64,000 nt of DNA from Palsa-870 sp039935415 (GCA_039935415.1 JBDTKH010000014.1:62001-126000); one strand, 5' to 3'. Positions 1 to 8,899 are shown, numbered from the stretch's first letter. The notes: a model not told the origin generated them from the sequence alone. Numbers and translations: made by a program.

Positions 1-3000
1 TGCCGGTGGACGCGCTCGAGATGGTCTCCATGCAGGACGGCACGGACGGCAAAGTGCGGCTGCTCCACGTCGAATCCGGCTCGGCGCCGACTGCGCGGTG
101 GTTGCCCATGCGCTCGCCGCTCGCAGTGGCGGCGCGGGCCGTCGTGCGCGACTCCAAGCCTGTGCTGGTCCACCAGCCCTCTTCGTCGCTGTGGGTCCCG
201 ATCAAAGAGGGTGGGGTGGCGCGCGGCGCGATGGGCATCAAGTGTTCTCGCCCGTATGCGTACGAGGCCTCGACCGCGGCTTTCCTCGAGCTCGTCTCCG
301 ACGAGGTCACTCTGGCGATGCGCAACGCGCGGAGCTACGAAGCGATCGAAGACCAGAGGAGGAGGCTCGAGGTCGTCAACACGATCGGACGCAGGCTGGC
401 CTCCAGCCTCGACCGGTGGTCGATCATGCGCACGTTGCGCGAGGAGCTCGCGACCTTCTTGAACTTCGACGGCTTCATCCTCGCCACCATCACGGACACG
501 CCTGAAGGTCCCATTGCCGAGGGATACCAGTACGTGGCCGGCGTCGAGGAGGTCGTGCCGCCGGTCGCGCTCGCGGTCACCGGCGCGTCGCGTGAGGCAT
601 ACGAGACCGGGAAGCCCGTCCTCGTCCGCAACAACCCCTGGCGGCGCTCATTCGAAAGCCAGGCGCTTGAACGCGAACGGTGGACGGTCGGCCAGGGAGC
701 CGCGGTCTACGTCTCCGGGCCGGCGACCGACCGGCGCCTCGTCTCGCGTTCGTTTGTGTGGGTACCGGTGCTGAGCGGCGACCACATCACCGCCATGCTC
801 TCACTGCAGTCGTACCACGAGGGGGCGTTCGACGAGTGGCACGTCAAGCTGCTCCAGGACATCGCCGCCCACGTCAGCCTGGCGCTGGCCAACGCCGACC
901 ACTTCGCCCAGGCGCAGGCCGAGCGCGCCCGCCTCGAGGCGCTGCACGTGCTCGAGATGGGCGTCGCGGGCGCCTCCGATGAGCGTCAGATCGCGGAGGC
1001 GATCTTCACGGTGGTCAGCGAGTACCTGCAGGCGAACCACATGGTCCTGGCCTACCTGGACGTGGCGGGCAACATGGCCGGCTTCACCGGCGAGCGCGGC
1101 GGCGAGGCGCACGCGATCGGCCCGGTTCCGGTCACCAAGGCGCCTTTCTTCCGCCGGATGATCGAGCAGGGCGGGAGCCTCGCCGAAGTCAACTCGACAG
1201 ACCCCGCGGACCTCGAAGGACCGATTGGCTCGTACATCTTCACGCGAGACCCGAGCCACGTCGTCTGGGTGCCGATCACGCAGGCCGACCGCGTGGTCGC
1301 CGGCATCGCCGCTATGCGGAACGACGGCGCTCGTTTCCAGCCCGCTCATCTCAAGCTCCTCGAGACAGCCGCTCCGGTCGTCGGCATCGCTCTTCGGACG
1401 ATGCGGCTGCACCATGCCAACGAGCTCGCCCTTGCGCAGTCGGTCCGCATCCAGGAGCTCGCCGCGCTCGCGGGTCACGAGCTGATGAGCGTCATCGCGA
1501 ACATCGCGGACCAGGCGCGGACGATGCTCGAGTGCGCAGGCGCCGTCTGCTGGGCATTCGACACGGAGGGTCGGATCAGCGCAAGCCGGGGCAGCGGCGA
1601 CTCCGCGGCGGAGGACGTGCTTGCGTGGGCAGGCCTCAACTCGGAGGAAAGCTGGCGCGACGCGCCGACGGGCCTCTTGAGCGGCACCGCGCACGAGCAG
1701 GCATGGACCTTGATCCCGCTTTGGTACGGCGATCGATTGGTCGGGGCGATCGGCGCGGTCCACGCCTCCACCCACCTCGCCGAACCGACATCCGCCGCCC
1801 TCGACTTCGCGCGTCACGCGGCCGTTGCGATCGAGAACTCCCGCCTGGTGGCGGAGACGCGCGGGCGCATCCGCACGCTCGAGGCCGTGGCGGCGTTCGC
1901 AGAGCTGACGCCGACCGAGCCCGACCGCGCGCGCTCGGAGATGGCGAGGCTCGTCAGTCGTGCGCTCGCCAGCTCGCAGGGCGAGCTCTGGCTGCTCGAG
2001 GACGGGCAGCTGGTCCGCCGCTCCGACAACGGCGACGAATCGCCGAAGGTCCCGGTCAGCGACAGCGCTCAGCTGCTTCGCGCCCTGGCGTCGCCCGCCG
2101 GCGGCCGCCGGCTGCGAGCGCTGCTCGACCTCCTCGGCGCTCCTCCTGACGCCTTTGCCATCCCGATCCAGGTCGAAGGGCGGCTCGCGGGCCTGCTCGT
2201 GGCGAAGATGAGTGGCGGCGGGGCCGAGACCCGGCGACTCGCCGGAGTCCTCGCGGGGCAGGCTTCGGTGCTGATCGGTCAGCTCGAGCTGGTGGACGCG
2301 CTCGACCGCGAGCGCCGGATGATGAATGCAATCCTTCGCCACTCACCGGTCGGCGTGATGCTGGAGGACGCGGCGGGCCGGATCGTGTACGCGAACCCGG
2401 AGGTCGAGTCCATCTACAACCTCCAGGCGTCCGAGATGCCCGGCCGCAAGCCCGCGGAGATCTACACCGCCGCCGGCGCGGTGCCCAACGAGGACGGCGA
2501 GTCCGACGGCACGCTCGAGCTTCGCCTGCACGACCCGGATCGCACGGTGCACGTCCGCCGCGTGGTGATTCCCGGCCTGGAGGGCGAGCCCGCCGGCATC
2601 CTCACCCTGCACGAGGACGTGACAGCCCAGCGGCTGGCGCTGGAGGCGAAAGACCTGATGCTTCGCGCGATCGGGCACGAGGTGCGCAGCCCGGCGGCCG
2701 CGATGAAGAACACCCTCGCGGGCATGATGCAGTGGGACGCCACGATCGACGCCAAGGGGCGGCGCGAGCTCATGCAGGAGGCATACGAGTCGTCCGACCG
2801 CCTGCTGAGCCTGGTCGAGAGCCAGCTCATCATCGCCAAGCTGGAGACCAGGCATTTCGAGCCCAGCCCCGAGCCGGTCGAGCTCGGACCGGCGCTCGAC
2901 GGCGTGATGGCCGTGCTGCTGCACCGCTATCCGGAGCGCTCAGCCGCGGTCCAGGTCAACCTGCCGCCGGGTCTTCCGCCGGCGCTCTGCGAGCCGACCC

Positions 3001-3329
3001 ACCTGGGCCAGGTGCTCACCAACCTGATCGGCAACGCATTGGAGTACACCGACGGTGAGGTGCTGGTCGAGGCGCGGCAGGCACAGCGGGGCTGGTTGGA
3101 GATCACGGTCACCGACCACGGGCAGGGCCTTGCTGCCGCGAGCCTGCAGACGCTTTTCGAAAAGACGGGGCCTGCAGGTCGTAACCGCTCGCAGGGAGGC
3201 CTCGGTCTCGGCCTGTACCTCTGCCGGCTGGTGGTCGAGCGGTCGTTCGGCGCCCGGATCTGGGTGGCGGGGAGCGGCCGCACCGGCACGACCTTCAAGT
3301 TCACGGTGCCCGCAAAGGTCCGCGCGTAG
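1..3329 (+). CDS. Multi-GAF/PAS sensor histidine kinase, 5' partial
   Basis: This is a cytoplasmic-looking sensor kinase with no obvious membrane helices. The frame is open to the window edge and the first GAF domain looks truncated, so the GTG at 6 is probably internal. About five GAF-like modules fill roughly residues 1-760. A PAS domain follows (about 775-880, with GVMLEDAAGRIVYANPEVE). The HisKA H-box is GHEVRSPAAAM with His near residue 891. The C-terminal ATPase domain has the N-box NLIGNALEYTDG and G-box GGLGLGLYLC. Such proteins sense small ligands or redox state and phosphorylate a response regulator; no regulator is adjacent. It is followed 40 bp later by a small kinase-like gene that may act with it. 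The ligand cannot be read from the sequence. Confidence 0.9.
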   Translation, partial: PVDALEMVSMQDGTDGKVRLLHVESGSAPTARWLPMRSPLAVAARAVVRDSKPVLVHQPSSSLWVPIKEGGVARGAMGIKCSRPYAYEASTAAFLELVSDEVTLAMRNARSYEAIEDQRRRLEVVNTIGRRLASSLDRWSIMRTLREELATFLNFDGFILATITDTPEGPIAEGYQYVAGVEEVVPPVALAVTGASREAYETGKPVLVRNNPWRRSFESQALERERWTVGQGAAVYVSGPATDRRLVSRSFVWVPVLSGDHITAMLSLQSYHEGAFDEWHVKLLQDIAAHVSLALANADHFAQAQAERARLEALHVLEMGVAGASDERQIAEAIFTVVSEYLQANHMVLAYLDVAGNMAGFTGERGGEAHAIGPVPVTKAPFFRRMIEQGGSLAEVNSTDPADLEGPIGSYIFTRDPSHVVWVPITQADRVVAGIAAMRNDGARFQPAHLKLLETAAPVVGIALRTMRLHHANELALAQSVRIQELAALAGHELMSVIANIADQARTMLECAGAVCWAFDTEGRISASRGSGDSAAEDVLAWAGLNSEESWRDAPTGLLSGTAHEQAWTLIPLWYGDRLVGAIGAVHASTHLAEPTSAALDFARHAAVAIENSRLVAETRGRIRTLEAVAAFAELTPTEPDRARSEMARLVSRALASSQGELWLLEDGQLVRRSDNGDESPKVPVSDSAQLLRALASPAGGRRLRALLDLLGAPPDAFAIPIQVEGRLAGLLVAKMSGGGAETRRLAGVLAGQASVLIGQLELVDALDRERRMMNAILRHSPVGVMLEDAAGRIVYANPEVESIYNLQASEMPGRKPAEIYTAAGAVPNEDGESDGTLELRLHDPDRTVHVRRVVIPGLEGEPAGILTLHEDVTAQRLALEAKDLMLRAIGHEVRSPAAAMKNTLAGMMQWDATIDAKGRRELMQEAYESSDRLLSLVESQLIIAKLETRHFEPSPEPVELGPALDGVMAVLLHRYPERSAAVQVNLPPGLPPALCEPTHLGQVLTNLIGNALEYTDGEVLVEARQAQRGWLEITVTDHGQGLAAASLQTLFEKTGPAGRNRSQGGLGLGLYLCRLVVERSFGARIWVAGSGRTGTTFKFTVPAKVRA

Positions 3330-3369
3330 CAGGGCGATGGAAGAACCTCTCTATTACCGTTAACCCTGA

Positions 3370-4116
3370 ATGAGCGCCGCCACGCCGATGTGGGTGAGAG
3401 TGGGCGGCGGGATGGAGTCGATCCCGGACCACCGGCGCCATGGACCCGCCGACCCGGATTTTCCACCGCCGGGTGGGCCGTGGTCCTCGCTTATCCTCAA
3501 CGGGCGCCTTGTCGGTTGGGCTGATGAAGGCGGGCTCCGGCTCGCGCGGAGATGCGCGGAGCTCGGGGAGCAGCTGGTCGACGAACACCGCGACAACTTG
3601 CTGTCGAGACTCGGGCACAAGCTGCGCTCGTCGGTGCTCGCGTTCCAGGAGTCGGCCCGGCAGGCGGCTTTCGGACGCCCGGAGCTGCTCGAGGACGTCT
3701 TCGAGCAGGCCCAGGAGGTCGGACGCCGGGCGGCGGCCCTGGAGGCGGCGGCAGTGCATCCGAAGGACGGCGCGAGAGGGGTCGTGCTCGGCGCGCTGCT
3801 CAACCTCGCGCTGCCGGCCGCCGCGCGCGACCTCCCGCCATCCGCGACGGTCCTCGGCTCGGAGCCGGCTTTGGTCGAAGCCTTCACGCGGGCTGCCGAA
3901 TGGCTTGGCGGCGACAGCTTGAGCATCGCGGCCGAGCCAGCGGGCTCGTGGTGGAAGATCCATCTCGAGGCGTCCGGTCCTCGGCGACCACTGGCCGTCC
4001 CGGAGATGGGCGAGCCGCTGGTGCGGCTGATCGTCGACACGCACCTGGATGGCTGGCTCGACTCCGGCCTGCCGGACGGCGCCGACATCTACCTCCCGGC
4101 CCAAAAATCGCGTTGA
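3370..4116 (+). CDS. Degenerate histidine-kinase-like protein
   Basis: A 248-residue protein. Residues near 78-100 (SRLGHKLRSSVLAFQESA) look like the H-box helix of a HisKA dimerisation domain, with the histidine kept. The C-terminal half lacks recognisable N, G1 and G2 ATP-binding boxes. It may therefore be a phosphotransfer or regulatory partner rather than a kinase. It directly follows the multi-GAF kinase and its stop codon overlaps the TTG start of the next gene, so the genes are probably co-transcribed. The ATG at 3370 is used; an ATG at 3412 is an alternative. Family assignment is inference from one motif. Confidence 0.6.
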   Translation: MSAATPMWVRVGGGMESIPDHRRHGPADPDFPPPGGPWSSLILNGRLVGWADEGGLRLARRCAELGEQLVDEHRDNLLSRLGHKLRSSVLAFQESARQAAFGRPELLEDVFEQAQEVGRRAAALEAAAVHPKDGARGVVLGALLNLALPAAARDLPPSATVLGSEPALVEAFTRAAEWLGGDSLSIAAEPAGSWWKIHLEASGPRRPLAVPEMGEPLVRLIVDTHLDGWLDSGLPDGADIYLPAQKSR

Positions 4117-4871
4117 CCGCTGTAAGTAGAGTCGTCGCTCCCAACCCCGGACCGTACACGGGACCGGGAACCAACACGTGGATCGTCGAGGCCGGCCCGG
4201 TGGTGGTGGTGATCGATCCGGGACCGGAGGATGACGGCCACCTCGCCGCGATCAACAAGCGCCTGGCCGGTGCGACCGTCGGCGTCATCCTGGTGACGCA
4301 CCACCACCCGGATCACCTGCCGCTCGCAGTGCGCCTCGCAGCGCACCACCACGCGTCGATCCAGCGGTACCCGCAGCTCGCGGACGGCGAGGTCGTGCGC
4401 GTCGGGACCCTCAACGTGACCGCGCTCTACACGCCTGGCCACAGCGCCGACCACATGTGTTTCTGGCTCGACCGGGACCGGGCGCTGTTCACCGGCGACC
4501 TCATCCTCGGCCACGGCAGCTCGATGGTCACCTACCCGGAAGGCGATGTCGCGGCCTACCTGCGATCGCTCGATCGCGTCGCGAAGCTCAAACCGCGCCT
4601 GTTGTTCCCCGGGCACTGGGACCCGGTGCAGGACGCGATGGGCAAGGTTGAGGAGTACCGCGCCCACCGACTCGAGCGCGAGGCGCAGGTCCTCGCCGAG
4701 GTCAGGCGGGGACCCGGGACCGCGGAGGAGCTGACGCGCCGCGTGTACGGCGAGCTCGATGAGCAGCTCATGGTCGCGGCGGAGATGACGCTGAGGGCAC
4801 ATCTCAAGAAGCTCGTCGACGATGGAGAGGTGCTGCAGAACGGAGAGCTCTTCGACGCGCCGGTATCGTAG
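4113..4871 (+). CDS. MBL-fold metallo-hydrolase (LACTB2-like)
   Basis: A metallo-beta-lactamase-fold hydrolase of about 252 residues. The metal-binding motif HHHPDH (an HxHxDH) is near residue 55, followed by GHSADHM, TGDLILG and PGHWDP, which supply the remaining metal ligands. The C-terminal 80 residues are the winged-helix-like extension of LACTB2 and glyoxalase-II-like members (VLAEVRRGPGTAEEL, then LRAHLKKLVDDGEV). The TTG start overlaps the upstream stop as TTGA; the frame is open further upstream, but conserved sequence starts here (PNPGPYTGPGTNTW). Family members act on thioesters, lactones or RNA, and the substrate here is unknown. Confidence 0.85.
   Translation: MTAVSRVVAPNPGPYTGPGTNTWIVEAGPVVVVIDPGPEDDGHLAAINKRLAGATVGVILVTHHHPDHLPLAVRLAAHHHASIQRYPQLADGEVVRVGTLNVTALYTPGHSADHMCFWLDRDRALFTGDLILGHGSSMVTYPEGDVAAYLRSLDRVAKLKPRLLFPGHWDPVQDAMGKVEEYRAHRLEREAQVLAEVRRGPGTAEELTRRVYGELDEQLMVAAEMTLRAHLKKLVDDGEVLQNGELFDAPVS
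4864..4869 (+). promoter_or_regulatory. -10 box of rlmN, leaderless type
   Basis: TATCGT lies 7 bases before the GTG start of rlmN and overlaps the end of the upstream hydrolase gene. There is no Shine-Dalgarno sequence. The spacing places transcription start at or next to the start codon. Confidence 0.5.
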
Positions 4872-4876
4872 GCGCC

Positions 4877-5941
4877 GTGGTCACCGATCCGCGGCCGCCA
4901 GTCCTCTCGTTGTCCGCGGTCGAGCTCGAAGCGTGGCTCGTCGCCAGCGACGCTCCGGCGTACAGACGGAAGCAGGTCTGGGGCTGGCTCGCTCGCGGTG
5001 TCGCGTCGTTCTCAGCCATGCACGACGTGCCAAAGCCGCTGCGCGTCGCGCTGGAGCGTGACTTCCGCATCACGTCGCTGCGCCCGGTGACGGTCGGCGA
5101 GGCCGACCGGAGCCTCACCACCAAGACGCTGTTCGAGCTCGATGGCGGGCACTCGGTCGAGTCCGTCGTCATGCGCTACGCCGACCGCTCCACACTGTGC
5201 ATCTCGTCGCAGGCCGGGTGCCCCATCGGCTGTCCGTTCTGCGCCACGGGAAAGTTTCCTTTCGGACGCAACCTGAAGGCGCACGAGATAGTCGAGCAGG
5301 CGGTCGACGCGGCGCGCGTGCTCGCGGACGAAAACAGGCGCCTTTCACACGTGGTCTTCATGGGCATGGGCGAGCCGATGGCGAACTACAGCGCCGTGAT
5401 CGAATCGGTGCGCCGCATCGCCGACCCCGAGCTACTCGGGATCAGCCCGCGCCGCATCGTCGTCTCGACGAGCGGCCTGATCCCGAGGATCGTCCAGCTG
5501 GCCGAGGAGAAGCTGCCGGTCACCCTCGCCATCTCCCTGCATGCGGCTCGCGACGAGAAGCGCGACGTGCTGGTGCCGATCAACCGCAAGTACCCGGTCC
5601 ACCAGCTGGTCGACGCGGCGCAGGCCTACGCCGTGAAGACGGGGAGGCGGGTCAGCTACGAATGGGTTCTCCTCGCGGGCGTGAACGACACGGAGCGCGA
5701 TGCGAAGGACCTGGGCTTGCTGCTGCGGCGCAAGCTCGCCCACGTCAACCTCATCCCGTTCAACCCTGTCGATGACACGCCCTACAAGGCGCCGGACCGC
5801 GCGTCAACCCGCCGTTTCAAGGAGCAGGTCGAGGCGCAGGGACTGAATGTCACCGTGCGCGACACGCGCGGGCGCGAGGCCGACGCGGCCTGCGGCCAGC
5901 TGCACGAGCGCGTCATGCGCAGCAAGGTCGCGGTCTCCTAA
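4877..5941 (+). CDS. rlmN: 23S rRNA (adenine(2503)-C(2))-methyltransferase RlmN
   Basis: A radical SAM enzyme that methylates C2 of A2503 in 23S rRNA, and in some bacteria A37 of tRNAs. Length 354 residues is normal. The radical SAM cluster motif CPIGCPFC (CX3CX2C) begins near residue 115. GMGEPMANY is the SAM-binding segment. The second catalytic Cys is in the C-terminal motif DAACGQL. The GTG start fits a TATCGT -10 box 7 bases upstream, so the message may be leaderless. It sits 5 bp after the MBL hydrolase and 4 bp before the DUF72 gene. Confidence 0.97.
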   Translation: MVTDPRPPVLSLSAVELEAWLVASDAPAYRRKQVWGWLARGVASFSAMHDVPKPLRVALERDFRITSLRPVTVGEADRSLTTKTLFELDGGHSVESVVMRYADRSTLCISSQAGCPIGCPFCATGKFPFGRNLKAHEIVEQAVDAARVLADENRRLSHVVFMGMGEPMANYSAVIESVRRIADPELLGISPRRIVVSTSGLIPRIVQLAEEKLPVTLAISLHAARDEKRDVLVPINRKYPVHQLVDAAQAYAVKTGRRVSYEWVLLAGVNDTERDAKDLGLLLRRKLAHVNLIPFNPVDDTPYKAPDRASTRRFKEQVEAQGLNVTVRDTRGREADAACGQLHERVMRSKVAVS

Positions 5942-5945
5942 CCAG

Positions 5946-6644
5946 ATGCTCTACGCCGGCACGTCCGGCTTCAGCTATGCGGGCTGGAAAGGGCGGTTCT
6001 ACCCTTCGGGGCTTGCGGCATCGAAGATGCTCGCCTACTACGCGCAGCGGCTGAACGGGGTCGAGCTGAACGGCAGCTTCTACCGCATGCCGCTTGAGAC
6101 GGCCCTGGTGAAGTGGGCCGCCGAGACGCCGCCAGCTTTTCGCTTCTGCATGAAAGCGAATCGTGGCCTGACCTATTCGGCCGAGGGGTTCGACCGGGTG
6201 GGGCTGGCGCGCATCCTGGGTGGACGCCTGGCGCCGCTGGGCGAGCGGCTCGGTCCGATCCTGCTGCAGTTTCCGCCGACGCGGCAGCTCAATGTCGCAC
6301 TCCTCGACTCGCTGCTGGAGGCGCTGGCGCGTCCCGCGGCGGTCGAGTTCCGCCACGAGTCCTGGTTCAGCGACGAGACGTACAGGGTGATCCGCGAGCA
6401 CTGTGGGGCGCTCGTCGTGACCGACGAGGAGAAGTGGCCGCGCGCGCCGCAGGTCGAGCTCGGCCCGTTCGCCTATTTCAGGCTGCGCCGCGGCTACACG
6501 AAGGCGGCGCTGGGCCGGTGGATCTCGGCAGTGAAGTCAGCGGCTGCTTCGCATGAGGACGTCTACGTTTACTTCAAGCACGACCCGGAGTCGCCGGCGC
6601 TGGCGGAGAGGCTGCTGGCGACGGTGGCTCAAGGAGGGCGATGA
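5946..6644 (+). CDS. DUF72 (YecE-like) family protein
   Basis: A 232-residue member of the DUF72 TIM-barrel family (E. coli YecE-like), whose biochemical role is unknown. Family features are the N-terminal YAGTSGFSYAGWKGRFYP, the segment ELNGSFYRMP, ILLQFPP, and VEFRHESWF. The ATG at 5946 opens exactly at the conserved N-terminus, although the frame continues upstream into rlmN. The stop at 6642-6644 lies only 6 bases before an isolated tRNA 3' half, so the gene may border an old integration site; its own C-terminus looks complete. Confidence 0.9.
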   Translation: MLYAGTSGFSYAGWKGRFYPSGLAASKMLAYYAQRLNGVELNGSFYRMPLETALVKWAAETPPAFRFCMKANRGLTYSAEGFDRVGLARILGGRLAPLGERLGPILLQFPPTRQLNVALLDSLLEALARPAAVEFRHESWFSDETYRVIREHCGALVVTDEEKWPRAPQVELGPFAYFRLRRGYTKAALGRWISAVKSAAASHEDVYVYFKHDPESPALAERLLATVAQGGR

Positions 6645-6650
6645 CGGCGT

Positions 6651-6700
6651 CACGGCTCGGGACCGTGAGGCCCCGGGTTCAAATCCCGGGCCCCCGACCA
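6651..6700 (+). other. tRNA-Pro(CGG) 3' half, probable attachment-site remnant
   Basis: This fragment folds as the 3' half of a tRNA. The anticodon arm is CACGG, loop CTCGGGA, CCGTG, giving anticodon CGG with T33 and G37. A 5-base variable loop follows, then a T arm CCGGG, loop TTCAAAT, CCCGG. The acceptor strand GCCCCCG, discriminator A and encoded CCA end it. The bases before 6651 do not form a D arm, and the best 5' acceptor match (CGGTGGC at 6622-6628) lies inside the DUF72 gene. A perfect 3' half without a 5' half is what integration of a mobile element into a tRNA gene leaves behind. Confidence 0.7.
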
Positions 6701-6781
6701 AAGTTTCCCAATTTGAACCCGACAACAAGAAAGGCCTGCGAGCGGCGGCTTCAGCTCAACCCTGGCTACCTGGCCACCTTT

Positions 6782-6940
6782 GATCTCGCTCGACGCCTGA
6801 GCGTGCACGACACAGGGCAGGAGCTGCTCGAGAATGCGGTGGCAACTGCCGCTGCTCTGGTCGTGATCATCCTGGTATTCGGTTCACTGTCCGGAGCCCA
6901 TTTCAATCGGGTAATCACGCTGGCTGACGTATTGCATTGA
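6782..6940 (+). pseudogene. Aquaporin (MIP family) N-terminal fragment
   Basis: Residues encoded here (LLENAVATAAALVVIILV, then FGSLSGAHFNRVITLADVL) match the first NPA region of MIP-family channels, normally SGAHFNPAVTLADAL. The NPA motif has become NRV and a stop follows at 6938-6940. The rest of a channel of about 230 residues is absent, so this is a decayed remnant. It lies just downstream of the tRNA-Pro half, in line with a disrupted integration site. Confidence 0.55.
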
Positions 6941-7125
6941 TCAAGCGGGCTGGGCGGCACGGAGGCGCGGAGCTCGCTCGGGAGGTAGTGGATCACCGTT
7001 GCACCGACCAGCGCCATTCCAACCAAAAATGAACCAGACTCAAACCCGCGCGCATCATGACTTCTACTTTTGGGCCAAGCGAACCGGGCTCCGACTCGGA
7101 ATCTAAGGCTATTCTCGCCGGGTCC
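6941..7125. other. Gap with no recognised feature
   Basis: Between the aquaporin remnant and the end of the heliorhodopsin gene I see no reading frame with family similarity and no clear hairpin terminator. Part of it may be further decayed aquaporin sequence, but I could not align it. Confidence 0.4.
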
Positions 7126-7959
7126 CTACATCGGCCGCAGCGTGCCGGCGAACACCTGCCAGGCGAGGGCCGACTTGGCGACCAGGCTCAGGACCATGTA
7201 TACGCGCTCGCCGAACAGCACATCTTTCCACGGGCCCCGGCGGCGGTACTGAAACACCATGTTGAGGGCGAACACGTTGAAAAAGAGGAACAGCGACAGG
7301 TAGATGAAGTAAACGAACGTGGGTGGGCGGCTGCTGCTGCCGGCGCCGGCACCAAACAGGTAGATCCCTACTGCGATCCAGGGCACCGCGCCGGCCAGAA
7401 CGCCGAACCAGTACGCCAGCCAGTCGACCGGCGTCCGCCCGAGGTTATAACGCTCCATGGCCCAGCCGAACAGGATCATCGACGCGTTCACGCCGAAGAT
7501 GGCGACGACGGCGGCGATGTCATAGATGCCCACGAGCATCGCGATGAGAACAATCATCAACGAGGAGCTGAGCACGTACTCGATCCAGCGCGCGGGGTTG
7601 ACCCCGCGTCTTACATTGCGGGCATACCACGGGTACAGCCAGGGTGAGGCGACCGCGAAATGCGCCATCGAAGAAAGGAATAGGAAGGCCGCTATGGCCG
7701 GGCCGAGCCTCACGGTCAGCAGCGTCTCGGGGCGCGGCACCAAGGTCTGCGTCTGCGGGTTGAAATAGAGAAAGTTGGTGACCAAAGGCAGGGAGAAGCT
7801 CGAGGACAGGGCGACCATCAGAATGCCCTGCACGAAGTGGAGGCCACCCATGGCGAGGTTGAAGCGGCGCAGCCCGCCGAGTCCTGGCGATTCCGCTTGG
7901 TATTCGAGAGTCCCGTCTCTCGTCGACGCAATTTGATCCGTAGCCAACTCTCTCTCCAT
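7126..7959 (-). CDS. Heliorhodopsin
   Basis: A 277-residue seven-helix membrane protein with the heliorhodopsin signature. Helix 7 carries the retinal Schiff-base lysine (AKSALAWQVFAGTL, Lys262). Helix 3 carries the counterion Glu128 in RWIEYVLSSSLMIVLIA. The Glu-Lys spacing of 134 equals that between E107 and K241 of HeR-48C12. His41 and His100 fall close to the two conserved histidines. Other family segments are FGVNASMILFGW, FVYFIYLSLF and FALNMVFQY. Heliorhodopsins bind retinal with the N-terminus inside the cell and have slow photocycles; most appear to signal rather than pump. The ATG at 7959 is used; a GTG at 7983 would add 8 residues. No photolyase, carotenoid or retinal synthesis gene is nearby. 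Confidence 0.93.
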   Translation of the reverse strand: MERELATDQIASTRDGTLEYQAESPGLGGLRRFNLAMGGLHFVQGILMVALSSSFSLPLVTNFLYFNPQTQTLVPRPETLLTVRLGPAIAAFLFLSSMAHFAVASPWLYPWYARNVRRGVNPARWIEYVLSSSLMIVLIAMLVGIYDIAAVVAIFGVNASMILFGWAMERYNLGRTPVDWLAYWFGVLAGAVPWIAVGIYLFGAGAGSSSRPPTFVYFIYLSLFLFFNVFALNMVFQYRRRGPWKDVLFGERVYMVLSLVAKSALAWQVFAGTLRPM

Positions 7960-8121
7960 TGAACGGATTCGCTTAACCCTCACCGCGAGCGTTCCAGGGC
8001 GCCCTTGCCGGGCCCCCCTTAACCGGCGCGATAGCGGAGGGCGCCATAATCAGAGGCAGACCAGGAGCCCGAGATCGAAGACTACCAAACCACCGATCAG
8101 CCCGCGCCGCCGCGAGGGCTC

Positions 8122-8574
8122 TTGCGGTGGCTGTTGAAGCTTCCTACGTACGTGTACAGAGCCCACCTTGGGTTCCTGCTCGGGCATCGCTTCTTGATCC
8201 TTGTCCATGAGGGCCGCAAGACCTGCCGACGCTACGAAACACCGCTCGAGGTTCTTCGCTATGACAAGTCATCCGGTGAGGCAATCGTGGCGGCAGCTTG
8301 GGGCCGTAAGACGTCTTGGCTCCACAACGTGGAGGCCGGGCTGGCACGCGAGGTTTGGATCGGACGAGACCGCTTCGTACCCGCCTGGCGTCAACTCGAT
8401 ACAAACGCGGCGGCGGCCGTCTTCGAAGACTACGAACTTCACGGCCACGTGCCAAAGGCGCTCATACGAGCAGTGTTGAGTCAGCTGCTGGGCTGGCACT
8501 ACGACGGAACCCCTGGAGCACGATGGCGTGCGGCTGACCAATTGCCTTTGCTGGCCTTTGGTCCAGCGAAGTAG
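8122..8574 (+). CDS. Nitroreductase/deazaflavin-dependent family protein (Ddn-like, DUF385)
   Basis: A 150-residue split-barrel protein resembling the deazaflavin-dependent nitroreductase family of actinobacteria (Ddn). Typical segments are LLKLPTYVYRAHLGFLLG, LILVHEGRKTCRRYETPLEVLRYD, AAAWGRKTSWLHNVEAG, and the REVWIGRDRF strand. Members bind coenzyme F420 or flavin and reduce quinones or nitro compounds. The TTG at 8122 is the only usual start after an upstream in-frame stop at 8047, though coding-like sequence extends some 15 codons before it. Cofactor choice is not proven by sequence. Confidence 0.8.
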   Translation: MRWLLKLPTYVYRAHLGFLLGHRFLILVHEGRKTCRRYETPLEVLRYDKSSGEAIVAAAWGRKTSWLHNVEAGLAREVWIGRDRFVPAWRQLDTNAAAAVFEDYELHGHVPKALIRAVLSQLLGWHYDGTPGARWRAADQLPLLAFGPAK

Positions 8575-8899
8575 GTCGTTTCAGGAAGATACAGGTGGTG
8601 CACAGCCCATGGGGAGCGACTCAACCAGCGTGGGTGCAGGAGACGTTCAACATGGTCGCCGGTGCGGTCATCCTCGTGCTGGGGGCCGCGCGGTGGTGGC
8701 CGTTGGTGAGCGCGCAAGAACGCGGCCGTCGCCGGTCACATAGGCCCAGGGACGGCCCAAGGCCTGTCTCCGAAGGGCGCGTCGCGCGCGCAGCGGTCGC
8801 GGCGGCGTACAGCAACGCCGGTGGCAAACGGCGGGGCCGACAACGCCCTGTGTTCAGATGCCAACTCGCCTGAATCGTCCGAACCACATCCGCCGCAAG
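8575..8899. other. Intergenic stretch, no confident gene
   Basis: About 325 bases. A plus-strand frame beginning near 8595 has a short hydrophobic run (NMVAGAVILVLGAARWW) and then a low-complexity Arg-rich tail without family resemblance. It may be a decayed small membrane protein; I do not call it a gene. Confidence 0.4.

Noticed and set aside
801..2342. Minus-strand 513-codon frame under the GAF kinase
   Set aside because: High-GC codon bias opens long antisense frames; the translation is Arg/Ala/Asp-rich with no family motif, while the plus strand has clear GAF, PAS and kinase motifs.
6622..6700. Complete tRNA-Pro
   Set aside because: The acceptor can nearly pair (CGGTGGC with GCCCCCG) but bases 6629-6650 cannot form a D arm and most lie inside the DUF72 gene. 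Only the 3' half is supported.
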